In this document: positions 40,738-53,890 of the stretch, in pieces
How positions within the stretch are numbered: the first letter of the stretch is position 1
Layout of the letters: each line of letters begins with the position of its first letter
NCBI GenBank assembly: GCA_950295325.1
Contig: OX485804.1
Span: 42,780,001-42,844,000 of the forward strand
DNA from: Polytrichum commune
Lineage: Eukaryota; Streptophyta; Polytrichopsida; Polytrichales; Polytrichaceae
DNA: 64,000 nt
Direction: 5' to 3'
The notes under the pieces: generated by a model
Seen by the model: only the letters and a program-made list of their open reading frames with translations
Databases searched by the model: none
What the model was told of the DNA's origin: nothing
Translations under genes and position numbers: made by a program

Positions 40738-41235
40738 TCAGCTTGCCACTGTGAAGTATTTTCTTAGCTCGTCGAGTTTCAAAGGGCTCAAAGGGAATGA
40801 TTTCTGAAGAACCACAGTTGGGATGTCAGCTCCAAATATCGACGACCCTGAATTCTCACGCCCGGGGTTCTGGCAGTTAAATGACACGCTCGCGACGGCC
40901 GGCCCCTTCCCGACATTCAATTGGAAATATTGCAAGAGTCCTCTCGGGAACACTGTGGCGTCGCCTGGCATGAGTTTAATGTGCTTGTCCACAGCTTCCT
41001 GCTCTGGTCCAAGAATCCCACCAGAATGGTCCCGCTCTGGCACACTAGGACTTCAGAGGCTCGGAGATGTCAATGGGGTGGGTCGATTGCACCCACCCCA
41101 AAGTTGATCCAGGCCAACGCAAGGTCTTGGGTGTTGAGGCCTGGGAACGTACGTAGTTACATTCGCCATCATGATCGCCGTCCCGTAAGGTGAGGTGTTA
41201 GGATCACCGGCCGTGGCCAGACACAAGGGCGATTT
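40738..41235 (-). pseudogene. Germin-like protein pseudogene (cupin), C-terminal part
   Basis: The last ~100 codons are in one frame and clearly germin-like: MPGDATVFPRGLLQYFQLNVGKGPA...SFNCQNPG, then FGADIPTVVLQKSF. Upstream, other frames hold the preceding germin blocks: GLNTQDLALAWINFGVGAIDPPH, then a TGA where the metal-binding H-T-H motif needs a residue, then HLRASEVLV..GTILVGFLDQ. At least one frameshift lies near LWT/DKHIKLMPG and another before GLNT. The N-terminal signal peptide and Cys pair are not found. Germins are secreted manganese oxalate oxidases or superoxide dismutases; this copy cannot make one. Flanking sequence gives no intact neighbour copy. Confidence 0.85.
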
Positions 41236-41620
41236 ACAACATTCCCTCTTGGCACGATTCCCTGTTGTGTGTGGGGAAAAAAGAGAGGTAAGAATTCCCT
41301 TCAAAAGGAAGGAATTATGTCAAACTGGGAATGTTCATAGTGGGAAAACCATCCCTTTTCCCATGCGGGAATTTTCCAAATGCTCCTTGTGAGAATGCTA
41401 GACTTGAAATCACCGTTCACAACCGTGCCAGGGTCTTTGCATGGCATTCCATTCACCCTCACGTTGCTGGTCGGTCATGTCCGCAATGCAAAAATCCTAC
41501 AGAGGGTCAGGACCCGAAGCGGAGGCTATGCCTATCCATGTTGCAGCAGCAACTATATATTTATTTATATAACCAAGCCCACTTGGGATTCAAATAAACT
41601 GCACATTTCCATTGAACGGA

Positions 41621-42690
41621 ATTGTCGCAACCCTTGCTAGCCCCCCTTAATAATCTTACCAATTTTCGTTTCTAGTAAAGGTTACGAGCGCTAACCCTTT
41701 GCATTCCGCCATGCTAATGGTTAGCTCCTCCTACCCTGGACCTTATAGTCATAGGAGGGAACCAACCCTCCTACTTTGCTTTCGGGACTCACCCCTTAAT
41801 CGATAACCCATTTCTTCGATGTCGACTTCCATCCATGGAAGTCCAATCCTATGTTGATCATCGCGTTGCCGGAGCAACACTACAACAACCCGAAGCGTAC
41901 TAGGCAACTATGGCCTCACATTGGGCCAATGCCCATGGAGGCCGTGCCTTTCGGCCTCGGGTGGGTGAGGCCACACTACCTCACCCATATAAGCCTCTAG
42001 GACTCTACGCGGGGCCCCTACCCCACCGTCAACCAACCTCTTGTCTCTCCACCAAGAGTTGGGGCCAAGTAGACATTTTCCCTTAGCCGCTGGGCCTAGA
42101 AGCCCCCAGCAGCTTCAGACCATCATAGCTTCCTTGTATGATGTCTAATGCTAACAAGCAACCACTCCATCTTCATCTACGCTTCACGTAGATGCCAATG
42201 CACTCCTCACTTGCCCCATTCGGGCAAGTCTTGGGGAAGTTATGCCTGTTTGAACCTTGGCAGCCCTGGGAATCACTCCCAGGCACTGCTGTATCAGGGC
42301 GCTGTCCCGGGACAGCGCCCCACTCAAATGGCCATAACTCCTAGCTCACACCTCCGATTGAGGTGTTCTTGAGCATTCTAGAATCACCACGCCATGAGCT
42401 ACGCATAGCTCATGGCCTTACCCTTGTGCCTCCTAGTCTCCGTGGGTGGGAGGCGTTCCCAACGCCCGGGGCCCTCACCCACACTAGAATCACTTGGGCC
42501 TCTCACCAACGGCGCCACAAGTCCCGGGTGTCACTCCGGGGTCCCCCTTGTGCCCATGGTGTTTTGGGCACTCCTCATGGAGAGGTGCGCGACAAGAATG
42601 ATGTGTTGCGCCGTTGTAGGTGTTGATGATAGGAGTGCTTCAAAGGTTGGAGCTTTGAACGGATGAATATGATTGAGGGAGTATTGAGGA
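41621..42690. repeat. GC-rich, hairpin-dense repeat, possibly an LTR
   Basis: Unlike its AT-rich surroundings, this ~1-kb stretch is GC-rich and full of short perfect dyads. They include a 24-bp palindrome at 42297-42320 (GGGCGCTGTCCC-GGGACAGCGCCC), CCTGGGAATCACTCCCAGG, CTTGCCCCATTCGGGCAAG, and ATGAGCTACGCATAGCTCAT. It starts with TGTCGCAACCC, a Gypsy-LTR-like opening, but no paired LTR, primer-binding site or target duplication was found. Two small open frames inside look compositional. Confidence 0.35.
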
Positions 42691-44859
42691 TTGGTATAGT
42701 AGGTCATGTTTTTATACCTGTTTTGGACCTGCTAGCTTGATGTTAAGTTGTTGACAGTAGATCTAGTTCACCTCATCATGGTTCAACCATTTGCTTAACA
42801 TTCGTATAATTGCAAATTGGCCGCACCCGTGAACTCCACGTGTCATCCGGAAGTTACCATTTTTAACGCCAAAAAAAAACACTTGCATTTGGATATATGT
42901 GTTATCATGGGCTTCAACTTGTACCCTTTTCCTAAAGTAAATTTCGATGTGACCAAAAAGGATAGAGGAAGAAGACACTACTAGGAAACGTGTCTCCATA
43001 TGACTACAAAAATCTGTGAAAGATGGGGGATGACAAGTGCTAAAGGTGGGCATGATGGGGGAAACTAGAAGGAGGTGTGAGGCATGAAGATGAGGTGGCA
43101 ACATGGCATGGGCAATAGGAAAAAGTAGGGTAGTTTTATTTTATTTTATTTATTTGTCATTTTCTTAAAGTGCTCCATGGGGTCATGGTAGTGGGTTATG
43201 GGGGGCTTATGAACATGGACATGAACATATGCATAGGCATATGATTGCATGGATGCATGGGTGTATGGGGTTGGGTTCATTTGGGATATTGTTGGATAAT
43301 GTGCATGGTTGCAATGGGCTACAACATCATGGGTTCAGGGTAATTGTTGGACATGGGAAGACAAAGGAGCGTGGCAAAGGCAAGTTGCACTAGAGAGAGG
43401 GATAAATTATTGCATGCAATCGTGCCTCCAAGATATAAGCTCTACTAAAATAGTATGCATCCCAAAGATTTTTGATGGGTTGATTTGTCAATAGAATCAA
43501 CTTTAAAAATCCCAAATTAGTCTAGTAGTCCAAGGCATTTGAGACACATTGGCCACAACCTAAAGGGGGTCAAGTTTTTAAGTTGGATAAATAAGAGGTA
43601 TGCTTGTATGCAATCATTCTCTCTCCAACTAGATCTCACAAGATATAACAAGGTGTTAAGTAGACAACAAACAATAATAGCTTTCAATCCTGAATTACTC
43701 TAGTCCAAGCCATTTGAGATGAATCAACCACAACCTAAAGGGTGTCAAGTTTTTACATTGGATGGATGGGTGATACACTCATATGCAATACATCTCTCTC
43801 CAGTTAAATCTCACAAGAGTTAACAGGCAGACAACGAACAATAATAACTTTCAACATATTCCCACTTTCTTGCTCCCTATAGGTCCCAGATACCTCACTA
43901 GCGACATATTAGAAATAGGGTGAGAGATAATATAGGGTATTGTTTGTTTGTACAAAATCTTTTTTTGAAAAGATTCAATTTGATATAGCATCAATTCTAT
44001 ATGGTATCTTGTAATGCCATGTATTACTTCTTTTTTTAGAACTACATATAGGGTATTATGTTTAGGATGGTACAAGTCTTTTGTTGATGGGTTGCCTTAT
44101 GTTACTAAGCATGTTCAAAGCATGCATGCATGCTCCGGTTGTACTCACCGGTGTGTTACCTATGTGTTCCTTGTGTGTTCCCTATATGTTCCCAATGAGT
44201 TCCCTACTATCTTCATAATAGTCCCAAAATTGTGCTAAAGTCCCATAAAACATCATATTAAACATTATGGGACTTTTGGGAGTCCCAAAATTGCAAAACA
44301 TGTACATTTTGACCAAATTCTATGTGGGAACGTGAATGGGAACGTGCATGGGAACTTGCCAAATATTATGTGCGTGTGTATGGGAACGTAGGAACACGGG
44401 GGGGCGGGGGGGGGGGGGGCACTCAATTGGGAACGTCAATACGAGGAGTATGGACGAGATTGGGGAACTTCTATGGGAACCATGGCACATGGCTGGGCCA
44501 TAACGTTCGCCAATGTACACCACTTACACACGATATTCATGATATTCATAAATAGTTGCCTGCGTACAAATTTTCACAACACATACGTACAGTGTCCCAC
44601 CGCACATGTTTGAAATTGCGGGGAAGTTAGGGTTTAGGGTCCCTACATTGAGGTCTGAAAATCCATACATTAATGGGACCACACCATGCATGATGATATG
44701 ACATTGGTTGAAATTTGCACATATAGCAATTAAGGTCGTATCGACAAAAAAATGAGATGTTTGGTTCCAAACGTACTGCCCTATCACCTACCGCAGATCA
44801 CTAGGGTCTTGACACTGGCTCATCTAATCCCGTATCACCTTCAATTCCAGTGTCTTTGA
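42691..44859. other. Repeat-rich interval without a supported gene
   Basis: CACTACTAGGAAA at 42,977 resembles a CACTA terminus. Two direct repeats (CAAGTTTTTA...GGAT, CTCTCTCCA.CTAGATCTCACAAG) occur at 43,570-43,640 and 43,745-43,815. The GTTCCC-rich dispersed repeat at 44,110-44,280 matches 1,290-1,410. A long G-run with one C lies at 44,399-44,419. Nothing coding is recognised. Confidence 0.4.
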
Positions 44860-47800
44860 TCACCGGGATGCGCGTCCCCCAGATTTACGTCTACCACCTC
44901 CATGTCCACGGCCCCCTCGTTGCCCACTAGACTCCCCGTCGTCCCACCCACCCTCCCTGTTCCCACGCTCGGCTGTTGAACACCGTCGAAGATTATCTTT
45001 GGCAAAACCAATTTGCTCTGCTGGGATAGTAACCTTTAATGGCTCCACATCTTCCTGTGCTGGCAGAGGCTAGGCTGCCAAAATGCAATCGATCGGCTGC
45101 CAGTCGGAAACGGAGTATTTCAAATCTCGTTTCCACTTGAAGTTTGGGTTTGAGTCCCAACCATTCCATTTCTTTGAAAGGTCCCTCGCGGTTGAAGTGG
45201 GAGTGAACCACTGTACAAGTATTTGATGTGGATGATCTCCCGTGACCGCCAAGTTCGGTACAGACACAGCCCGGCATACCCAAATGGGTCTACCTATATC
45301 TTGTTCTTGGGGACGCAATATTAGCATATGCCCCTCGTGCACATTCTCTGCGATGCGGAAAGCTGCTGCAGGACGAAGGTTTGTTGGACCAACATAATGG
45401 TCGTCCGGTTGGTGCTCTTCCTGAAGCTCTCCGTTCTGCAAGAAGGGATGTGCATCTGCTTCGACTCTACTTTGTGGCCAGAATCCCTCGCATAATGGCA
45501 GCCCAACAGTGTATACGTTTCTGAGGGGTGCATCTAATGCCTCCTTCACCCCTATCCAATATTGCAAAATATGCATGTGTGAACCCATATATGCTCATGT
45601 CGTGTCATGGTCACATATTGATTGCCAATAATCAATGAACCCTTGCAATCCCACAAGAACCTCCTCCAGCTTGGCCATACCTCGCGGTGGTGCAGGAAAG
45701 GGGTCCCCGGATGGAATACATGGCTCCCCTTTTATATTTGATTTCCACATCTTCACACCGTCTTTGGGCAACCACTCCCCATGCGTGCTTAGCACTTTGT
45801 ATTGCATAACTGGCCAACCATCATCTCGGACATAGAATTTGAACTGTTGAGCCTTGGTGTGCCCAATGAGTTTCTCCTTACCACTTGGGATATGCTTGCT
45901 GACGAATGTTCTCCAATCTGGAAGTTCCTCTATCATGTGTGGAATGACAGGAACCTTTTCCATGTCCATGTATGATTTCATAAGAAGGGGTATAGTGGGA
46001 TAGTTGTGTTCACGCAGGTCCATACTCCACCTTCCAAATGATGCATTGATGTCATCATGGGTGTGGCCAACCAATAGATAAGATACATGTACCTCCGTGA
46101 ATATTGCTTTCGCCGTGAGCATAGACCAAAATGCCTTTACAAACCTACACTTGTTGTCCTTCCAACAATTATCAAGCTGAACATGCAGAATGGGTGGAAG
46201 AGGAATTGCAGGTGTGGGCTCCGTGGGTGGGGGTCGTAATCCTCCCAAACATACTTCGCTCCCATTGAGAACAGCACAATACAGAGGTGCACGCCCGGAA
46301 CCATGAAAAAGACGCTGGGATGATGATATGGGAGGTTCCTCCAAATCGCGTAAAAGTCTCGCGAATGAGCCCACAGTATGGTTGCAATCTCCAGGGTACA
46401 TGTCCAGTGCATAGTGGGCATATTTCTCATCTCCATGTCCATGGGCCATCATGCCTGTTACAGAAAGTGATAGATTTGTAAACATATCGGTGTCTTTGTT
46501 CTTGGAAGCAAAGCAAGGCGATGCGGTTTTGCCATGGTCCATTTTGTCGTGGATAATCGTCAACACCTTTTGGGGATGCTCAATTGAAAGAGCCCTCATG
46601 CATCGGTAAGCGTTGCGAGCCGATTCTTGTTGTGCTAGGTGTTTTTCCAATTGTTTCGAAAACCCTGTGTGTGCAGCTGAACCTTTCACATGTTGAAGTA
46701 TAATTGCGGACAACGAATCACACTTCCCACAACGCGCAAAATTATCACCAACCCTCTTCTTTATGTAGTGCTTAAAGTAGGTATTTCGAATTTTGCTCAG
46801 AGTTGAAATAGATATTGGGAGCACTCCGCATTTGTCATTCACCTGCCCATATAGTATTAGTATAGCATTAATAATACTTCACATGAACCATGAACCAAAG
46901 TGTATGAAATACGTTCATAATTGCCCCCTCGTGTCTATTAATTATACACAAACCCAACTCGATTGAATGTTTGATCTCCACTGTCAATGCGGGTAATTGG
47001 ACTATACCAATTGCGTACCTCATTGATTGTAACCAAGAACTTCTTCCATTTGGTTCCGCGAGGCAAGACCATTTCTACAACTCGTGTACCATTTGGCAAT
47101 GTGCGAGCCTTGTGAGGCATCATATCTGCTTTGTCTTCCAGTAGTGTCGAAAATGTGGCTGTAGCTTGCTGGGTGGATGTTCGATTCCTTTTCTTATTTA
47201 GGTTCCCATGATCGCGTGGACGCATACCATTCTTGAATTCCGACCGGTTTCTGTAGAACGTCGTTTTCGAGACGGCAAATATGTGTCTCCATGCCTTTTC
47301 GCAGACATTGCGCCCACTCAAGGTAACGACCTTCGTTGAACTTACAGGTAGTACATGTAATTGGCCATGGACTTCGAGTTGCTTAGCATGTCTCATCCGT
47401 GGCGAACAAGTGTAGAACTCCGTTCGTAGCGCAAGTACTTTTTCCCTGGGAAAATATCTAGTGCACTCCCTATCACAACACACGCTAGCAGATAGTTGGT
47501 GGATGCTATTATTATTGAGAATCTGTGATTTCTTTGTCGGTCTGTTCTGCGGCGGCGTGCGTGATGTTACATATGCCCTCTTCCCCTCTTTCTTCCGTCT
47601 TTCTAGCAACGTGTTTTGCACACGCAACCTGCGTGTGCTCACTAGGAGGTGGTGTGCAAGTGTATACCTCTGTTTGGAAAACCCGATCAAGAGGCCATAT
47701 TCGCAAGGAGAACATCCATCCCATGTCCATCATTCCCTCTAATGGCTCCATAATAAGCACACCAACATTGTCTATTCCTAGACATTTGTCTTCCACACAA

Positions 47801-47985
47801 TCCATCGGATTGACGTTGCAGCAGATTCCTTTTGCCACATTTTGTCCACTCACATTTACAAGCATCACAGGACTATGCAGTCATTCCTCCCTTCTCAGCC
47901 CGCTACAGTCTACATCAATATCCTCTATGCCAGCATCAGTGTCGTCTTCCGTGAACACCGCTTCAGATAGTGAAGATCCCTGCAT
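44860..47985 (-). pseudogene. DUF7869-type transposon-associated protein, copy A (broken)
   Basis: Read from ATG 47985 to a stop at 44860. The order matches copy B: acidic N terminus, GICCNVNPMDC, CCDRECTRYFPREK, VCEKAWRHIFAVSKTTFYRN, HDKMDHGKTASPCF, HGHGDEKYAHYALDMYPGD, then LDNCWKDNKCR and LLVGHTHDDINASFGRWS, then GWDSNPNFKWK and a basic Gly/Arg tail. The paired DNC...DNK and GHTHDDI blocks are the signature I associate with DUF7869, common in repeat-borne eukaryotic genes and possibly a transposase or accessory; function is unproven. One GT-AG intron (46843-47018) is convincing. Lesions: TGA at 47881-47883, a frameshift between 47512 and 47690, TGA at 45595-45597, and TAG at 45070-45072. 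It is not translatable as one protein. Confidence 0.75.
46843..47018 (-). other. Intron of copy A absent from copy B
   Basis: Exon sequence ends ...TINE with donor GAG|GTACGC and resumes VNDKCGVLP after acceptor GGGCAG. Copy B runs through this site without a gap (VNAVG-stop-KIGLEP). Length is 176 bp. Confidence 0.7.
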
Positions 47986-48756
47986 CGTATTATCAGGTAA
48001 GTATGTTTGCCCGTACTCGTGTCAGATACCACAATATGAAGTTACATCACATTACAAAGTGGGGCAGTAACTGACCTCCTCGGAGCTCAAATGCTCTACT
48101 TCAGGTTGCTCCATTGCCCTGATAACAACACATAACTTCATTAACCATATTATTGTGCCGCCTACATAAAGCTCTATTACATGAGAAGTATACACGAATA
48201 TGGAAACCCATACCCAAATATTAAAGCACAACACTGGGCGTGGACATTCAGTAGTTTAGGCGAACATTGATCAACAATAACAAATACACATCATATTTTA
48301 TTGACCATGATCAAACAAATACACATCATATTTTAGTATGCCTTCATCATGGAACAAAGATAATGATGACACTTTCGTTGTTCAAGTGGGTAACATTTAT
48401 AGAGGGGTCCCCACGAAATTATGTGCCTATTTTCGGAATTCAATGGGGCTTTATCAATACTGATTACACTGCGACCTTGACAGTAGCAATTAAAGGAGCC
48501 CAATTGAATACAAGGATATTAGACACTATGCTATACGCGGAGGTTAGTATCATTGGAACCTATTCAGAGCACCGATTATAGGGTTATGACAATTATGCGT
48601 TTATCCGTCTTGTAGATTGAAGATGTGTTCGAGGATGTAAATACCGGTGGCCGCCCTTCACAACACTTCATTATGTTAAAGGATGAGCTACACCTACACC
48701 TACACCTACACCTACACCTATTAATGGATTAAATGATTTCCTCTCGACCGTGGAGA
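47986..48756. other. Upstream flank of copy A with a hexamer repeat
   Basis: No supported gene. About six copies of CACCTA lie at 48,684-48,719, followed at 48,738 by a half-palindrome CCTCTCGACCG that introduces the palindrome array. Confidence 0.5.
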
Positions 48757-49136
48757 TTCCTCTCGGCCGAGAGGAAACTTCTCTCCATGGTCTTAACACC
48801 CCGCGGGCGCGTGACTGGGACTAGCGGACCATGTCCAATTGCTGATCACATGGAACCATTCTCCACTTCAGTCTTCAAAGTTCTCATTTGGATTTAGATT
48901 GGAGAGCAGTTTGGCACCGTAACTCGGCTTTCGGTTCATCCCGCGTCGCCAGTTCTGATAACAAAAATTGGCCCAATTGGAGCTCTCATTCGGTGCCAGG
49001 GTATAGGGTGTCGGGTTTCCTCTCGGCCGAGAGGAAACTTGGTGCCAAGGTGAAGGGTGTGAGTTTTCCTCTCGGCCGAGAGAAAAACTTAGTGCGAAGG
49101 TGAAGGGTGCCAGTTTTCCTCTCGGCCGAGAGGAAA
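48757..49136. repeat. Palindromic array 1: TTTCCTCTCG-GC-CGAGAGGAAA
   Basis: Perfect or near-perfect palindromes lie at 48757-48776, 49016-49037, 49065-49086 and 49115-49136. The last three form a tandem repeat of 49-50 bp with spacer words TTGGTGCCAAGGTGAAGGGTG. The core of each is TCG-GC-CGA. The array lies 770 bp upstream of copy A, on its 5' side. Confidence 0.9.
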
Positions 49137-51485
49137 CTTGGTGCCAGTGAATATGAGAGGAAAACAGGGCTATGTCAGTTGGGCCGTACAACTGTACGGC
49201 TGCCACGTGGATGAAGTTGTACGGACAACTGATCGTAGGATCAACGGCAACAGAAAACATACACTACTTGGACCGGCACCTGTAAAAGAGAGCATGTGTT
49301 GGGTTCTGAATGCGTGTAGTGTCGACAATGAGAGGTATGGAAATGCCTCAAGAGTGAGAGTCGGAGACGGTTGTGGGTATGGGCCTTATATAGTAGATGG
49401 GAGATTGGTGGTTTTGAAATAGACGGGATCCTCTCTTGTACGGAGAATCAGCAGTTGAGGAGGTGTAGAGAGAATGATTGTTTGGCGAGTAGATGTGCTT
49501 TCTAGTTGATAGTACATATAATGTACATTCTACACTACCTTCCATTGAATGCCACTGATCTCAAAATTTCGAATTTAGTGTACATATATCCTCTCCAATG
49601 TGTTCATTGATTGTTGATCGTGGTCTAGTGTGATGAACTCTCAATTCCACTGTAGTCCAATCTCCTATAAACATGTGCCATTATGGTATTTGTTCTTTCA
49701 CAATCACCGAACCACGCACCGACCAGTGGGCCATGGTGGCAGCATGCAATATTTAGTAAATGTCAAAAAAATTACCCTAAACCCTTAACCAAAAAAACGG
49801 CAAGATGAACCATCATTAATATCCATGGGCCCACTATATAATTGCACTCAAAACAATGTGCCATTGATATATGAATTTAAGACATTAAAAGGTAGAGTGG
49901 AAAAAAAGGCTAACCCCAAACCCTAAACCGTCTTGGAGTGTGAAACTAAACATTGTTGTAACTTAATATCATGTCACACTTGTCTGTAGCAAACATGATC
50001 CAGTGGGTGACTTGTGGCGAATTCCAAAAATCTGGGGTCAATTGCCATTTCGTAGATGCTTCCATGTTAAGTTCTTTGTTTGTTAAAATTATGAAAACAA
50101 TCACTACACTGATTACCCAAATTGGTGAGGGATGGCTAATAGTGTTGTTGGGAAAGTACACTAAATAGGATGTTGAGTGTTTAATACACTAAATGAGAAC
50201 GAATACACTCAATATCAATAACCATTAGTGTTAGTAAAGATATGGGAAAAATTGGGATATAATAAGGGATGTGGTAGTCGGGAAGAAAGCGGTACATTTA
50301 TGTCCAGCACTAATGGTTAAAGAATTGAAAATTAGTTTTCAGCAAGGTAGGGTGGTGGTAGCAAACCCCAAATATAATCAAACACTAAATATCTTATTTA
50401 GTGTAGTGAAGGTGATACTAAAGTTCTTTATGCTAGGGATTTAGTGGCAGCAAAAGACCTAGGAAGCATTGGTCATCGTGAGTAATATTTATAACATCAT
50501 TATTCATTTAAAGTATTGGCACTATTCGTTGACAAGCAATGTGTTTGCATACGAAATGTTTAATCACACTACTAGCACCTTAGAGCATGCACTAATTTTC
50601 TCAAAATGAGCATGTATTTGTGAATTCAAAGATGTATGTGGAGTTTTAGAATGAGTCTTCGTATTATTATAAGATAGCTATGTCCAATTTTGGTTTCTTA
50701 TCTTAATCAAACACCTAGTATATGTCAGTGATATGTGGTTTGATATGGCTCCAAGAATGGATAATAAAAAGGAGCTTTATTTTAAGGTATGAGGAGCCAA
50801 AAAGCTCGCGATGGGACTAGAGGTACATGTTGTCAAAAAGGCTAATTGCGTGGAGTAATAAAGCACAAGGGCGTCTACGAGATAGCGGCTGATATCAACT
50901 TTATGATCCACTCGGAAAAAGACTTGAGAGTACTATGATCTAAAATAGGGACAACGGTCAAGATCATCATATGGTCTCCAAAAATGATTAAGAAATGGCT
51001 ATATCATGACTTGGATAAGGTAACCACTTGTTTCATATCCAACGATAAGTGGGTGCAGAGGTAAAAAATGTCCATATAAGAAATGCTTAACTTAGCTCAC
51101 TTACTTATTGACTTTATTAGTTTTTTCGGTAGCTATGATCTCATAATTGACATGATTAAGTATGCCTCCTTGATGCCTTTGACCTTGAAATGTGAGTGTA
51201 TCTAATCCAGTATAACACCACAATGGGCCCACAATATATGTGTGAAATAGTGGAAGGGCAAGATTTAAATGAGATGCATGAAAATGGGAAAATGTTTAAT
51301 GCACAGCCACATTTTAAGAACTAAAAAGAAAAGAGGATGTGGACCCAAGCAATGGGAATCATTACTAACCAACTAGATGATGGTCTCCATAACATTATTT
51401 AGTTGTTATTGAGTGTTCCGTTATAATAATAGTAGGGCTCGGGGCAATCACACCCCCCTTCCATTTCGTTATCGCGTGCGTTTAC
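49137..51485. other. Intergenic DNA without a supported gene
   Basis: Short open frames only. AATACACTAAAT/ACACTCAATAT inverted words at about 50,155-50,230 resemble those at 60,992-61,124 and probably belong to a small fold-back family. CCCTAAACCC-type words occur near 49,785 and 49,915. Confidence 0.35.
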
Positions 51486-51905
51486 CGGGTACGCAACTCC
51501 CGTATTATGTGGCCCTGATTATAATCACTTACAATGCGTTTTATTCCAATATTGAGTGATGCAATTTGTTTTAATGTAGGAACCCCTTGTGGCCCTTCTA
51601 ACAAAGGATCCAAAAATGTAATTATATGTAGGAAACAAATATGTTTTGAAGCATATGATTGCATTGAAAACCTGATTATTTGGTTTTTTTGATACATGTA
51701 CCATAGGTCAAACTACCCAACTTTTTGGAATTTTTGATAAAATTTCAACATTGTGAACGACTTATAATTTTCATGGCAGGCAACTAGTCGTGGTTTATAA
51801 TTCTAATTGGAGGCAACTATTCGGGTGGATTTTTAAAACTATGTGTAGGCAGTTTTTTTCTCATCTCATTTTATTTAATTTGGTCTTCAAAAAAATGAGG
51901 GGTTG
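51486..51905 (-). mobile_element. Truncated second copy of the MULE-type MITE
   Basis: In minus orientation it matches 23,860-24,290: terminal GGGTACGCAACTCCCGTATTAT, then GATTATAATCACTTA.AATG, AGGGC...ACAAAGGATCC-like, ATTATATG and CATGTACCATAGGTCAAACTACCCAACTTTTTGG. The opposite terminal repeat is missing. Confidence 0.75.
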
Positions 51906-53320
51906 ATATAAAACTATTCCCAGTAGGCAATGTTCAGAAGGCATAATTTCAAGCATCACATCCGATTTAATGAATTCTTCAAAACCAAGTCCAGCCTCCA
52001 TGTAACAGGTGAGGCTATATTTACAACGTTACAATATTACACCATGATTATAGACACATGGATGCATTAATGATCAAAGTCGGTTCAACATTTTGCCATT
52101 ACCATTTTGTAGATGTGATTTTTCCACTCACAACGTGAACTTTGGCCTAAATATTATGAGTTGCATGGCATGGATTTTAAAAGAGACATGTGCCCAACTT
52201 GGAGGTCATCTCATCATAATCAAAGTGTTGTAAGGTCAAGGTTTTGTGTGCCAAATAAAACTATGTGTTACAACTTAATGTATTTCAAGTACCTTCTCTT
52301 CCATATTTATCATATGTTCTTAAAGCAAATATGTTTTGTGTGTTTATTATAGTCAAATTTCATGAAACAGTTTGGCACGCATATGGAAGATTTACTCATC
52401 ACTAGTAATGCTTCTTATTTGAATGAAATACTAATGTTTTATAAAGATGGGTTGAGATAATTTGAATGAATTGCTCATGTTGTATAAAGGCAATAATTTG
52501 AAGGGTTGCTTGTATTTCATAGGGAAGGGTAACTCTAAATTTTCCCTTTCAAAATGAAGGGTTACCTCAAAAACTGCCTTTCATGTATGTATTGAAGTGT
52601 TTGTTGAAAGTGCACATTACCATGTTTATCATTTAAGCGACGTTTAAAACTATAAAACAAGTAAGACCAAAGAACACACATGGTTAAAAGATAGAACTAT
52701 TTCATTAATGAAACATGGATGTTTGAGTACAATAAAACGGTAATGACATCTCAACATATTGATATCAATGATAATCTCGAGGACAACAAGAAAGCAGTAG
52801 TATAAAGATGTAAGAAACTCACAATCTAAATCACGTTTGAAATCTTTTATGAATCATTCATCCACCTCTCCCAAATATCTTCAAAATCAAGAGACTCCAT
52901 AGGAATCTTCGCCATACTCCATTTTGAAGGGTTTAATAAAAATCACCCCTTCTTTTTTGAAGGGTTGCAAAATTTTTTTGAAGGGAGTGTGAAGTTCTGG
53001 ACCCCAAGAAAAGGGTAATAGCCATTCAAATTTTGTCCCTGCTTTATATCATGGTGCTTGCATAATAATTTATCTATCACTTAACAGACGAGGAATTGCC
53101 AAAGCGCAAGAAAATAAAATTGTAAGACAAGATCCATGTTCAGGGGTCTCTTTTGAGGTATGAAGCCCGCCTTTACATAAATATATATAGGTTTGCCTAG
53201 GTGCCCCCCCCCGGTCCAAACGTACTCTATCGACACATGTCGATTGGAGCTCCCCTACACGGGCTATTAGTCGGTATAGAGGGTCATCATGGGTAGGTGA
53301 GATGATCTTGGCCGTTTATA
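51906..53320. other. AT-rich intergenic DNA without a supported gene
   Basis: No gene recognised. GAAGGGTTGC/GAAGGGTTAC words are repeated on both sides of 52,500-52,990. A 16-bp palindrome (ATCGACAC-ATGTCGAT with minor change) lies near 53,229 and a C-run at 53,206. Confidence 0.3.
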
Positions 53321-53621
53321 ATGACGGCTCAATGTAGGCCGTCGATGCGGGCCACTATCCGAGGCCCCCTGGTGGAGTCCCTTCGGAATCATTGCGCCTT
53401 TTCATTTCTGGCCGCACCTCCTCCCTCCCCTCCTCCCTCCCTCCCTCACTCCAACTCTCTCCCTCTCTTTTCCTCGCATTTCCTCACATTTCCTCGCATT
53501 GCCTCACATTTCCTCGCCTCATTGCATTTCCACGCAATCTCCCACTACTCCAGGTTTGGGCGCGGAGGTGCATATCCAGCGGCTTCGGAAATCTTCGGCG
53601 CGCCTCACAACTTCTGGTGAG
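53321..53621 (+). promoter_or_regulatory. CT-rich leader-like segment ending at a strong donor site
   Basis: A pyrimidine-rich tract (CCTCCCTCC..., then repeated ATTTCCTCGC/ATTTCCTCAC) is followed by a GC-rich stretch and CTTCTG|GTGAGT at 53,621. This looks like a 5' leader and first donor, as at 62,722-63,351. No downstream exon was found, and the satellite at 53,891 follows. A dead promoter is possible. Confidence 0.3.
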
Positions 53622-53890
53622 TATTCCACCACTACACCAGATTTTGCTTAAAACTTCATGTTTGAATGTTGGTATGGAGCGATTTGATGCACATTCTTTG
53701 AGTCATTATGAGTATGTTTGTATGTGCTTTGAATCTGTTGGTCTTGTGCGATTTCTATTAACATCTGAAAATAACTGGTGTGCATCTCTCAAGTCAGATT
53801 TGTGCTCTCTCCACTTAGAATATGTGTTTGAGTTATCTATCAGGGTTGAATGTGTTGAGTTGTTGGTTGGGGTGCAGAAATTTCAGGGTT

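Noticed and set aside
48868-49260. 130-codon minus-strand frame with repeated HQVSSRPRG
   Set aside because: It is palindromic array 1 translated; no independent coding evidence.
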